35,823 bases of DNA from JBLHOS01 sp047623825 (GTDB lineage: Bacteria; Pseudomonadota; Alphaproteobacteria; Rhodobacterales; Rhodobacteraceae). Below are positions 25,565 through 32,780 of this stretch, in pieces. The translations under genes were made by a program, and so were the position numbers. The notes under the pieces were generated by a model. That model did not search any database. It worked only from the letters and a program-made list of their open reading frames with translations, and was not told the origin of the DNA. Location of the stretch: positions 1 to 35,823 of the forward strand of contig JBLHOS010000022.1 of NCBI GenBank assembly GCA_047623825.1. The letters run 5' to 3'. The number at the start of each line of letters is the position of its first letter. The stretch's first letter is position 1.

Positions 25565-26437
25565 TCAGAACCACTGACCCGGCTCCATTAGTCCCAGCTC
25601 CATCAGTTGCTGCGAGGACCAGTCAAACCGCGCTGAATTGTGCCAGCAAAAATTTTCAATATCATGACGAGAGCCGGGATTGGTGCGCAACGCTTTGGCA
25701 ACCCGGAATGAGCAGATCGCCGCTGTCATCGAATTATGCCACGGGCAGGCATAGGTGTTGAACTCTTCATCATTCATTGTGTGGTCTTCGCGCAGGCGCA
25801 GGCCCGGCTGTGCCTGAAACAGACCCACTCGGTCGATTTTTCGTTTTTGGGGCGTTACATGCTCCTCAAACCGCCAGCGCAGACCACCAAAGAAATTCAG
25901 CTGTCGATCCAACACGTTACCATCAGCGTTCTTGCGTGTCTCAGCGTAATAACCCGATGAATCCATATGTGCAGTTTCGCTGGAGACTGCATTGGGGTTC
26001 TGGGTCAGATCCGCGGCATACAAATCGATCACATAAGTCAGGACGGAAAACCTGCGTTCCTCAACCACAAATGCAAGTGCCTCACCGATGCTGCGTTCTT
26101 CACAAAACGGGAAGAACAGATATTCGCCGTTAAAGCAGTAATGGATCCATTCGCCGGGGGCGAGATTGATCACGGTGTTGACTGCCTGACACGCAGTAGA
26201 GGACTGTCTAGTCAGATGACGGATGATATCAATCCGGTTGGCATATTCTTCCAGACCGGCGGGTATCTGGACATCAGCGGGAGCCAGCAAAAAGACGCGT
26301 GTGAACCCCAAGCGGCAGACATGCAGTAAGGTCGATTTCAGTTCAACCGGGTCTTCAGCGATCACGATGGCGAACGGACCTTTGCCCAATCCACCGACTG
26401 ATTGTGCGCTGAGCTGTTTTAGGGAGGAATAGATCAC
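25565..26437 (-). CDS. Glycosyltransferase family 2-like protein, function unknown
   Basis: A 290-residue soluble protein. The N-terminal part (PFAIVIAEDPVELKSTLLHV, RVFLLAPADVQIP, then NTVINLAPGEWIHYCFNGEYLFFPF) resembles GT-A fold glycosyltransferase-like proteins. No clear DxD metal site is seen, and the C-terminal half (FGGLRWRFEEHVTPQKRKIDR, NSARFDWSSQQLMELGLMEPG) is not familiar from a characterised enzyme. I chose the GTG at 26437 because GGAG lies six bases before it; a TTG at 26458 is also in frame but lacks a ribosome-binding site. It is convergent with coxG and divergent from miaB. Confidence 0.6.
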   Translation of the reverse strand: MIYSSLKQLSAQSVGGLGKGPFAIVIAEDPVELKSTLLHVCRLGFTRVFLLAPADVQIPAGLEEYANRIDIIRHLTRQSSTACQAVNTVINLAPGEWIHYCFNGEYLFFPFCEERSIGEALAFVVEERRFSVLTYVIDLYAADLTQNPNAVSSETAHMDSSGYYAETRKNADGNVLDRQLNFFGGLRWRFEEHVTPQKRKIDRVGLFQAQPGLRLREDHTMNDEEFNTYACPWHNSMTAAICSFRVAKALRTNPGSRHDIENFCWHNSARFDWSSQQLMELGLMEPGQWF

Positions 26438-26561
26438 GGCAGTCTCCGTAATGTTCAATGATTGATATTTAACGCACTTACGCGCGTATTTGCAATTGCT
26501 GGGGCGTTGAAGGGCGGTGATGGATCAGATAGGTGCAGGGAACCCCGTCGGAGAGAGTACG

Positions 26562-27884
26562 ATGACCGAGCCAAAAAAGCTGTTTGTGAAGACCTATGGC
26601 TGTCAGATGAACGTCTATGACAGTGAGCGCATGGCAGAAGCTTTGGGCACCAAGGGATATGTGCAGACAGACCGGATGGACGAGGCAGATATGATCTTGC
26701 TGAATACCTGTCACATCCGCGAAAAGGCCGCTGAGAAGGTGTATTCAGAATTGGGCCGGCTGAAACCGCTGAAAGATGCGAACCCGGATCTGAAAATTGG
26801 CGTTGCTGGATGTGTGGCGCAGGCTGAGGGCGGAGAGATTATGCGGCGCCAACCGCTGGTTGATCTGGTCGTGGGGCCGCAAACATATCACCGGCTGCCT
26901 GCGATGATGGATACGTTGGCGGCGGGCGGCAAAGCCCTAGACACTGAATTTCCCGAAGAAGACAAGTTTTTGCATTTGCCAAAGCGGCCATTGGCACGGC
27001 GCAATCCAGCGGCATTTTTGACGGTTCAAGAAGGTTGCGACAAGTTTTGTTCGTTTTGCGTGGTACCCTACACGCGTGGAGCCGAGGTCAGCCGCTCAGC
27101 AGATCGTTTATTGACCGAGGCGCGCGATCTGGTTGCGCGCGGTGTGCGAGAGCTCACGCTGCTAGGGCAGAACGTGAATGCCTATCACGGTACAGGTTCG
27201 GACGGTGCCGAATGGTCACTGGCCCGGCTGATCTGGGCCTTGTCCGAGATTGATGGGCTGGCGCGGATCCGGTTCACGACATCTCATCCCAATGACATGG
27301 CCGACGACCTGATCGAGGCCCATGGCACCTGCGATAAGCTGATGCCCTACCTGCATTTACCGGTTCAATCCGGATCGAACCGCGTGCTGAAGGCCATGAA
27401 CCGCAAGCACACGGCTGAAGGATATCTGAAACTGATTGAGCGCATTCGCGGCGTACGGCCTGACCTGCTGCTGTCCGGCGACTTCATCGTCGGGTTCCCC
27501 GGTGAGACCGAAGAAGATTTTCAGGCGACGCTGGATCTAATTGAGGCTGCGAATTACGGACAGGCCTATTCGTTCAAATACTCGCCCCGCCCCGGCACCC
27601 CGGCGGCCGAGCGTGAGCATGTTGAAGCAGCAGTGGCCGACGAACGGTTAAAGCGCTTGCAAGCTTTGTTGCTGCGCCAGCAACGCGCGGCTCAAGACGC
27701 CATGATCGGGCGCGATGTATCAGTCCTGTTTGAGAAACCCGGACGTCATGAAGGACAGATGGTTGGCAAATCGGGCCAACTGCACGCAGTCCATGTGAAA
27801 GCCGAAGGCGTGTCGATCGGCGACATCCGCAAAGTGCGAATCGTCGACAGCGGAACAAACTCGCTGGCGGGCGAACTGGCCTGA
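26562..27884 (+). CDS. miaB: tRNA-2-methylthio-N6-dimethylallyladenosine synthase
   Basis: A radical-SAM methylthiotransferase that adds the 2-methylthio group to i6A37 of tRNAs, 440 residues. The N-terminal UPF0004 domain holds the auxiliary cluster ligands Cys14 (KTYGCQMNVYDSERM), Cys50 (LLNTCHIREKA) and Cys84 (VAGCVAQAEG). The radical-SAM motif CDKFCSFC uses Cys159, Cys163 and Cys166. A C-terminal TRAM domain runs from about 375 (DVSVLFEKPGRHEGQMVGKS). I start at the ATG for MTEPKKLF, which follows GGAGAGAG; a 15-codon upstream extension is unlikely. In many alphaproteobacteria miaB is directly followed by phoH; here two envelope genes intervene. Confidence 0.97.
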   Translation: MTEPKKLFVKTYGCQMNVYDSERMAEALGTKGYVQTDRMDEADMILLNTCHIREKAAEKVYSELGRLKPLKDANPDLKIGVAGCVAQAEGGEIMRRQPLVDLVVGPQTYHRLPAMMDTLAAGGKALDTEFPEEDKFLHLPKRPLARRNPAAFLTVQEGCDKFCSFCVVPYTRGAEVSRSADRLLTEARDLVARGVRELTLLGQNVNAYHGTGSDGAEWSLARLIWALSEIDGLARIRFTTSHPNDMADDLIEAHGTCDKLMPYLHLPVQSGSNRVLKAMNRKHTAEGYLKLIERIRGVRPDLLLSGDFIVGFPGETEEDFQATLDLIEAANYGQAYSFKYSPRPGTPAAEREHVEAAVADERLKRLQALLLRQQRAAQDAMIGRDVSVLFEKPGRHEGQMVGKSGQLHAVHVKAEGVSIGDIRKVRIVDSGTNSLAGELA

Positions 27885-27903
27885 CGTTTTCGCCCCGTTC
27901 CAC

Positions 27904-27966
27904 CCAAGCTTTCGCAACATTCCCAGATAGATTGTGGCGGATTAGTCAAAGCTTGGCTCACAATCT
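27904..27966. repeat. Two interlocking inverted repeats after miaB
   Basis: CCAAGCTTT (27904-27912) pairs perfectly with AAAGCTTGG (27948-27956), and AGATTGTG (27929-27936) pairs perfectly with CACAATCT (27959-27966). The arms cross, so the two stems exclude each other or form a pseudoknot. They lie 20 to 82 bases after the miaB stop, in the 240-base leader of the ompA-like gene. A terminator or switch role is possible but not shown. The rest of this gap is AT-rich and probably holds the promoter for the ompA-like gene. Confidence 0.4.
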
Positions 27967-28124
27967 GGCAAAATTCCTTGTGTGCGTTTCCATACTGGCA
28001 ACTATATTTAGTAAATTTTGCTTCACATACACGCAAAAGTTGCTATCATTGGCCAGATTTTAAGGGGATTTCAATTTCGGGCCTGTGCCCCGATCGACGA
28101 AAAACTCATTAGGGGGATTTCGAG

Positions 28125-28772
28125 GTGAATATGTATTTCTCACAACCGATCCGGACACTTCTAGGCGCGGCTGCATTGGTGGCAGTGTCAATGGGATTAC
28201 CCGCATCGCAAGCCCATGCCCAAGGGGCTTGGACCTACGATAGTGCGGGTGACCCTTATTGGACCGAAGGCATTTTGATCGACAGTGAGATTGCCCGCCA
28301 GCGCACTGTGCTGGCTGAACGTTATGTGCCAACGATCTGGGTCGATCCAGACGGGTGCCAGCACTGGGTCATGGACGACGGTTTTGAAGGCTTTATGACA
28401 CCGCATGTGACCCGCGATGGGCGCCCTGTATGCAACCGTGGCAATCCGTGTGGCGTGGTCAACACCGATCAGCTGTTCGCGAACAATCGCTACAACATCA
28501 ACTCTGCCGGCCGTTCCGGCCTGCAGGCGTTTTTCCAGACCACCAGCGCGCAGGCCTTCATAATTGAAGGTCACACCGACAGCAGCGCATCGGACGATTA
28601 CAACATGCGCTTGTCGCATCGCCGCGCCTCAGCAGTTGCAGAAGTTGCGCGCAGTGTCGGTGCCAGAGTAGTCGCGGTACGGGGCTATGGGGAGCGCAAT
28701 CCACGCGCGTCCAACGGCTCATCAAGTGGCATGGCAGAGAACCGCCGCGTCGAAATCAGCTGCATTCGCTAA
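28125..28772 (+). CDS. OmpA-family outer-membrane/peptidoglycan-binding protein
   Basis: A 215-residue exported protein. The signal peptide (LLGAAALVAVSMGLPASQAHA) is cleaved near residue 33. Residues 71-103 form a short segment, IWVDPDGCQHWVMDDG to PVC, that recurs in the next gene's product. The C-terminal OmpA domain (about 108-215) has the peptidoglycan-binding EGHTDSSASDDYNMRLSHRR and GYGERNPRAS followed by ENRRVEISC. The GTG at 28125 is the best start (AGGGGG upstream); an ATG two codons later is possible. The protein presumably anchors envelope layers to the cell wall. It is followed 21 bases later by the small lipoprotein gene. Confidence 0.88.
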   Translation: MNMYFSQPIRTLLGAAALVAVSMGLPASQAHAQGAWTYDSAGDPYWTEGILIDSEIARQRTVLAERYVPTIWVDPDGCQHWVMDDGFEGFMTPHVTRDGRPVCNRGNPCGVVNTDQLFANNRYNINSAGRSGLQAFFQTTSAQAFIIEGHTDSSASDDYNMRLSHRRASAVAEVARSVGARVVAVRGYGERNPRASNGSSSGMAENRRVEISCIR

Positions 28773-28793
28773 TTTGTGGTGAGGGAAAGACTA

Positions 28794-29102
28794 ATGAAAA
28801 TGATCAAGACGCTCACTCTGCTAGGTGCAATTCTATCGCTTTCGGCTTGTACCTTTGGCGAAGGCGGCTCCGGCGACATGACACGGGACTTTGGCCTCAT
28901 CGGCAGTCGGCATCTAAGTGAACTGCAGGCCGGGATCTGGGTTGACCCAACAGGTTGCGACCATTGGATTATCGATGACGGCGTTGAGGGATACCTGTCA
29001 GCCCGTCTAGACCAGAACGGACTTCCGGTTTGTTCGGGTGTGGCGCCTCCCGGATACGCAGTCGGTGAGCCTAGTCCCGATGATATCCCAGACTTCCTCT
29101 GA
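28794..29102 (+). CDS. Small lipoprotein sharing a Cys module with the upstream OmpA-like protein
   Basis: A 102-residue lipoprotein. MKMIKTLTLLGAILSLSAC is a lipoprotein signal with the lipidated Cys19 in the box LSAC. The mature chain is largely the segment IWVDPTGCDHWIIDDGVEGY to PVC (residues 48-80), which matches residues 71-103 of the preceding OmpA-like protein without a gap. The start ATG at 28794 follows GAGGGA; an open extension upstream is not needed. No peptidoglycan-binding domain is present. The lipoprotein and the OmpA-like protein probably act together in the envelope. The module itself has no function that I can name. Confidence 0.82.
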   Translation: MKMIKTLTLLGAILSLSACTFGEGGSGDMTRDFGLIGSRHLSELQAGIWVDPTGCDHWIIDDGVEGYLSARLDQNGLPVCSGVAPPGYAVGEPSPDDIPDFL

Positions 29103-29132
29103 GGCATGCGCAAAATAGATGCATAATTGAGA

Positions 29133-29162
29133 GGCCGCGTCGGATCACCGATGCGGCCTTTT
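29133..29162 (+). terminator. Intrinsic terminator after the lipoprotein gene
   Basis: Stem arms 29133-29143 and 29148-29158 pair over 11 bp, with one G-U pair, around an ATCA loop. Four T residues follow. It sits 30 bases after the lipoprotein stop and isolates the ompA-like/lipoprotein pair from phoH. Confidence 0.88.
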
Positions 29163-29275
29163 GACTTCTCTATGCCATGTTATGACAATTCGCGGAAATC
29201 TCGCAATCTGGCCTTGCGCCCCGCGCGCGAGCTTGGCACGGTTTGGATGAATGTCCTCTTATCTCGGAGCTAGAT

Positions 29276-30298
29276 TTGGCGATTACAACGCTGCCTGAAC
29301 CCCCATCAGAATCGCCAGTAGAGCTGCTGCTCGAATTTCCAGATAATAGACTGCTGATTGAGCTTTGTGGTGAGTTTGACCGCAACCTCGCACAGGTAGA
29401 ACATCTGCTGGGCGTGCAAATCATTAGACGCGGCAATCTTTTGGCCATTTTGGGCGACGCGCGGGAGCGCGCCAGCGAAGTGCTGGCACGACTCTATGTC
29501 CGGGCAGAAGCTGGCAAAGGGATTGAGCCCGGTGATATCGATGCTACTGTCCGAATGGGCAATTCTACCGATAACACCGGCGCACACGATGGCGACCAGA
29601 TCGAAATGTTCAAAGGCGGAACGCTAGAGATCAAGACCCGCAAAAAAACCGTAGAACCACGAACGTTGGCTCAGCAGGGCTATGTCGCATCGCTGTATAA
29701 GAATGAATTGGCCTTTGGTATTGGCCCTGCCGGAACCGGAAAAACCTACTTGGCTGTCGCGGTAGCCGTGAACCAAATGATAAATGGCAACGTGGATAAG
29801 ATTATTCTGTCACGTCCGGCAGTTGAGGCGGGTGAACGTTTGGGCTTTTTGCCCGGTGACATGAAGGAAAAAGTCGATCCTTATATGCAGCCTCTGTATG
29901 ACGCGCTGAATGATTTTCTACCTGGAAACCAACTGGGCAAGTTAATTGAAGAAAAACGGATTGAGATCGCACCGTTGGCGTTTATGCGCGGACGAACGCT
30001 AAGCAATGCGTTTGTCGTGCTGGATGAGGCGCAAAACGCAACATCAATGCAGATGAAGATGTTTCTGACGCGATTAGGCCAAGGGTCTCGCATGGTAATA
30101 ACGGGCGACAGGACGCAGGTAGATCTGCCGCGCGGCACAACAAGCGGTCTGGCAGATGCCGAACGTATCCTTGAGGGGATCCCTGGTGTTGCGTTCAATT
30201 ACTTCACAGCCAAAGATGTCGTTCGCCACCATCTGGTGGGCAAAATAATCGAGGCCTACGAAAAAGACGCCGCACCAAACAGCACTTTGCGCAACTAG
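29276..30298 (+). CDS. PhoH-family ATPase
   Basis: A cytoplasmic P-loop protein of about 340 residues. The N-terminal part has LLLEFPDNRLLIELCGEFD and a KH-like LGVQIIRRGNLLAILGD segment. The PhoH core has Walker A GIGPAGTGKTYLAVA, the SRPAVEAGERLGFLPGD block, Walker B FVVLDEAQNAT and a sensor MVITGDRTQVDLP. The likely start is the TTG at 29276, because CGGAG lies six bases upstream and the resulting LAITTLPEPPS matches the usual N-terminus. A TTG at 29243 is in frame but lacks a ribosome-binding site. PhoH and YbeY are neighbours in many bacteria and are linked to RNA metabolism. Its stop overlaps the convergent dehalogenase stop within CTAG. Confidence 0.93.
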   Translation: MAITTLPEPPSESPVELLLEFPDNRLLIELCGEFDRNLAQVEHLLGVQIIRRGNLLAILGDARERASEVLARLYVRAEAGKGIEPGDIDATVRMGNSTDNTGAHDGDQIEMFKGGTLEIKTRKKTVEPRTLAQQGYVASLYKNELAFGIGPAGTGKTYLAVAVAVNQMINGNVDKIILSRPAVEAGERLGFLPGDMKEKVDPYMQPLYDALNDFLPGNQLGKLIEEKRIEIAPLAFMRGRTLSNAFVVLDEAQNATSMQMKMFLTRLGQGSRMVITGDRTQVDLPRGTTSGLADAERILEGIPGVAFNYFTAKDVVRHHLVGKIIEAYEKDAAPNSTLRN

Positions 30299-31178
30299 TC
30301 TGCCCGAGCCGCAAGGGCTGCATGAGCGACATCGGCCTCATATTCTTGCACAAAATGCCCCACCTCTGGCAACATCAGGGCGGGACGTTTGATCGCCGAA
30401 ATTTGGTGCATTCGCTCCATCAGGGCCGGCGTTATCATCACATCCTTCAGGCCGACGGCCATGAAACTGTCACCCCGCCAATTTGAGCCGAACCAGCGCG
30501 CCGCAGTCTTTGAGATGTCGACGCCTTCCACGTCAGGATCAGTCATCACCAAAAATGGAAACCGGCGCAGGCCTGCACGGTGGGCAGCCGTAGAAAATGG
30601 TGCGGCATAGGCTGCAGCCTCTGCATCTGACAGGTTGGGTACATAGCGCTGCATGAGGGCCGCAACGCCAAAATCTGGATCGGTCCTGTGATATTCGCGC
30701 CAAGCCGCGAACCCAGGCGGCGCACCCCCCCCATCGCAAGGACCGTATTCATCACCAACAGACGCGAAAACCGTTCAGGCATGTCATACGGGATGGTCAG
30801 CCCCAGAATGCCGCCCCAATCCTGGCAAACCAGCGTGACATTCTGCAAATCAAGATGCGCCATCAGCGACCCGCGATGAAAATTGAATGTGTAGTCATCG
30901 TCATTGACGGGTTTGTCAGACTGACCAAATCCAAACAAATCAGGGGCGATGACCCGCGCGCCATCCGCCAGAAAGACTGGGATCATCTTGCGGTATAGAT
31001 AGCTCCATGTTGGTTGGCCGTGCAGGCATAAAAAAACTGGTGCATCCCTTGGGCTCTCATCCAGATAAGCCATACGCAGACCGGGATATCCCAGCATATC
31101 GTTGGCATACTCGGGGGACCATCGATAATCGGGCAGGTTTTCAAACGCCTGCGCCGGGGTGCGGACAACTGGGATCAT
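30295..31178 (-). pseudogene. Haloalkane dehalogenase, frameshifted at a run of eight G
   Basis: An alpha/beta-hydrolase of the haloalkane dehalogenase type (DhlA-like), split into two frames. Frame one starts at ATG 31178 (GGAGG before it). It has the oxyanion region HGQPTWSYLYRKM, DLFGFGQSDKP and the nucleophile elbow CQDWGG with Asp120 and halide-binding Trp121. It reads correctly to MNTVLAMGG at the C8 run (30725-30732 on the plus strand). Reading then continues correctly in another frame (APPGFAAWREYH, MQRYVPNLSDAE) through the acid FMAVGLKDVMITP and the base VGHFVQEYE to the stop at 30295. One extra G would restore a 294-residue enzyme with the full catalytic triad. It may be a sequencing error, a phase-variable gene or a recent pseudogene. 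Confidence 0.85.
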
Positions 31179-31329
31179 GATGACCTCCATTATCGACAGC
31201 ATCTTTGGGTCATCCTAGGGGTGGGGCGGGCCTGATGGAAATAATATTGTGTCTGGGTCCGGATGCTGCTGGACTTTGCCATTGGTCCGGTCCTAGTAAC
31301 CCGACCGCAATCTGGAGCCTGCTGATCCC

Positions 31330-31836
31330 ATGACGTCATCTGCCACATTGGATGTAATGATCGAAGACCTCGCATGGGCGGCGTTTGAGCTGGAGGCATG
31401 GGCGCAACAGGCATGCAATGCCGCGCTTGCAGGCGTAAATCTGGACCCAGCCAGGTTCGAGATCAGCCTGATGGGATGTGACGACGCGCGGATCGCAACC
31501 CTCAACACAGATTTCCGTGGTAAGACGCAATCCACGAACGTTCTGTCGTGGCCTGCGGGGGAACATACCCTGCCAAAAGGCCAATGGCCTGCCCTACCGA
31601 TACCGGCAATAACGGGCGAAACCGAGGAACTGGGCGATATCGCAATCGCTTTTGGCGTGTGTCAGCGTGAAGCAGTTGACCAAGGCAAGTCGTTTTCGGA
31701 CCATGTACGCCACCTTTTAGTGCACGCAACGCTCCATCTGTTGGGTTTTGACCACATACTTGACGAAGATGCAGCAGTAATGGAAGAACTTGAGACGCAG
31801 ATCCTTGCAAGACTAGGTGTCTGTGACCCATATTAA
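31330..31836 (+). CDS. ybeY: Endoribonuclease YbeY (rRNA maturation/quality control)
   Basis: A metal-dependent endoribonuclease acting in 16S rRNA 3'-end maturation and ribosome quality control, 168 residues. The zinc site HLLVHATLHLLGFDH supplies His132, His136 and His142 (H-x3-H-x5-H). Upstream are the family blocks LNTDFRGKTQSTNVLSWP and LGDIAIAFGVCQREA. It is the first gene of the tight run ybeY-corC-lnt, separated from phoH by the inverted dehalogenase gene. It therefore needs its own promoter, probably in 31203-31329. Confidence 0.95.
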   Translation: MTSSATLDVMIEDLAWAAFELEAWAQQACNAALAGVNLDPARFEISLMGCDDARIATLNTDFRGKTQSTNVLSWPAGEHTLPKGQWPALPIPAITGETEELGDIAIAFGVCQREAVDQGKSFSDHVRHLLVHATLHLLGFDHILDEDAAVMEELETQILARLGVCDPY

Positions 31837-31880
31837 GTCATGCTGGCACATTCTGCCCGATGCATCCTTGGAAAGGAGCC

Positions 31881-32780
31881 ATGAGCGACACCCCAGATCC
31901 GTCTTCTAGCGCAGCGCAGCGCGCGCTTCCTGCTGAAGACCCACTGACGCAAAAACCCGGTTTTTTTGGCCGGCTTTTTGGTATCGTCCCCGTATCAAAT
32001 CCTGACGACGAAACCTCACCCGGCCAGTCCGGTTCGAATGGAGCGTCAAAAAACGGTGCCTTCAATTGGGTTGGCATGTCGAACCTGCGCAGTCTGCGGG
32101 TCGATGATGTTCTGATCCCACGGGCCGAAATCGTCTCAGTCCCCCGTGATATCAGCCTAAGAAAACTGGTGGCCGTGTTTCGTAAAACCGGGATGACGCG
32201 CTTACCGGTCTATGATGGCACGCCCGACACGCCGATCGGACTTATCCACCTTAAAGACCTTGCCCTGCGCTATGGATTTGAGGCCAACCGTGAGAATTTC
32301 GATCTGCGTGAAATGTTGCGTCCATTGCTTTACGCGCCACCATCGATGCCGATCGGGGTTTTGCTGCAAAAAATGCAGACAGAGCGGAGACATATGGCGT
32401 TGGTAATCGACGAATACGGCGGTGTCGACGGTCTGGTGACCATCGAGGATCTGATCGAACAGGTCATCGGTGAAATTGAGGATGAGCACGATATCGAGGG
32501 AGATCAGCCGTGGACACAAGAAAGCAGCAATACATGGCTGGCCATGGCCCGCGCCCCATTGGAAGAATTTGAGGCCGAGATCGGCGTCAAACTGGTGGAC
32601 GACGATGAAGTCGAGGAGATCGACACATTGGGCGGCTTGGTGTTCTTGCTGACAGGTCGGGTGCCTGCACGCGGCGAAGTGATACCGCATCCCACAGGCC
32701 CCGAATTTGAGATCATTGATGCGGATCCGCGCCGGATCAAACGCATCCGAGTACGCTTGCCAGAGGGATTGGCCAAGTGA
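31881..32780 (+). CDS. CBS-domain protein of the CorC/HlyC family
   Basis: A 299-residue cytoplasmic protein, counted from the ATG after GGAAAGGAG. A variable N-terminus (1-70) leads into LRVDDVLIPRAEIVSVP and two CBS domains (about 75-195: MTRLPVYDGTPDTPIGLIHLKD, then HMALVIDEYGGVDGLVTIEDL). A C-terminal CorC_HlyC domain follows, EEIDTLGGLVFLLTGRVPARGE. The family is named for magnesium/cobalt efflux and hemolysin, although the direct role is uncertain. The position between ybeY and lnt is conserved in Proteobacteria (ybeX). Its stop overlaps the lnt start. Confidence 0.93.
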   Translation: MSDTPDPSSSAAQRALPAEDPLTQKPGFFGRLFGIVPVSNPDDETSPGQSGSNGASKNGAFNWVGMSNLRSLRVDDVLIPRAEIVSVPRDISLRKLVAVFRKTGMTRLPVYDGTPDTPIGLIHLKDLALRYGFEANRENFDLREMLRPLLYAPPSMPIGVLLQKMQTERRHMALVIDEYGGVDGLVTIEDLIEQVIGEIEDEHDIEGDQPWTQESSNTWLAMARAPLEEFEAEIGVKLVDDDEVEEIDTLGGLVFLLTGRVPARGEVIPHPTGPEFEIIDADPRRIKRIRVRLPEGLAK

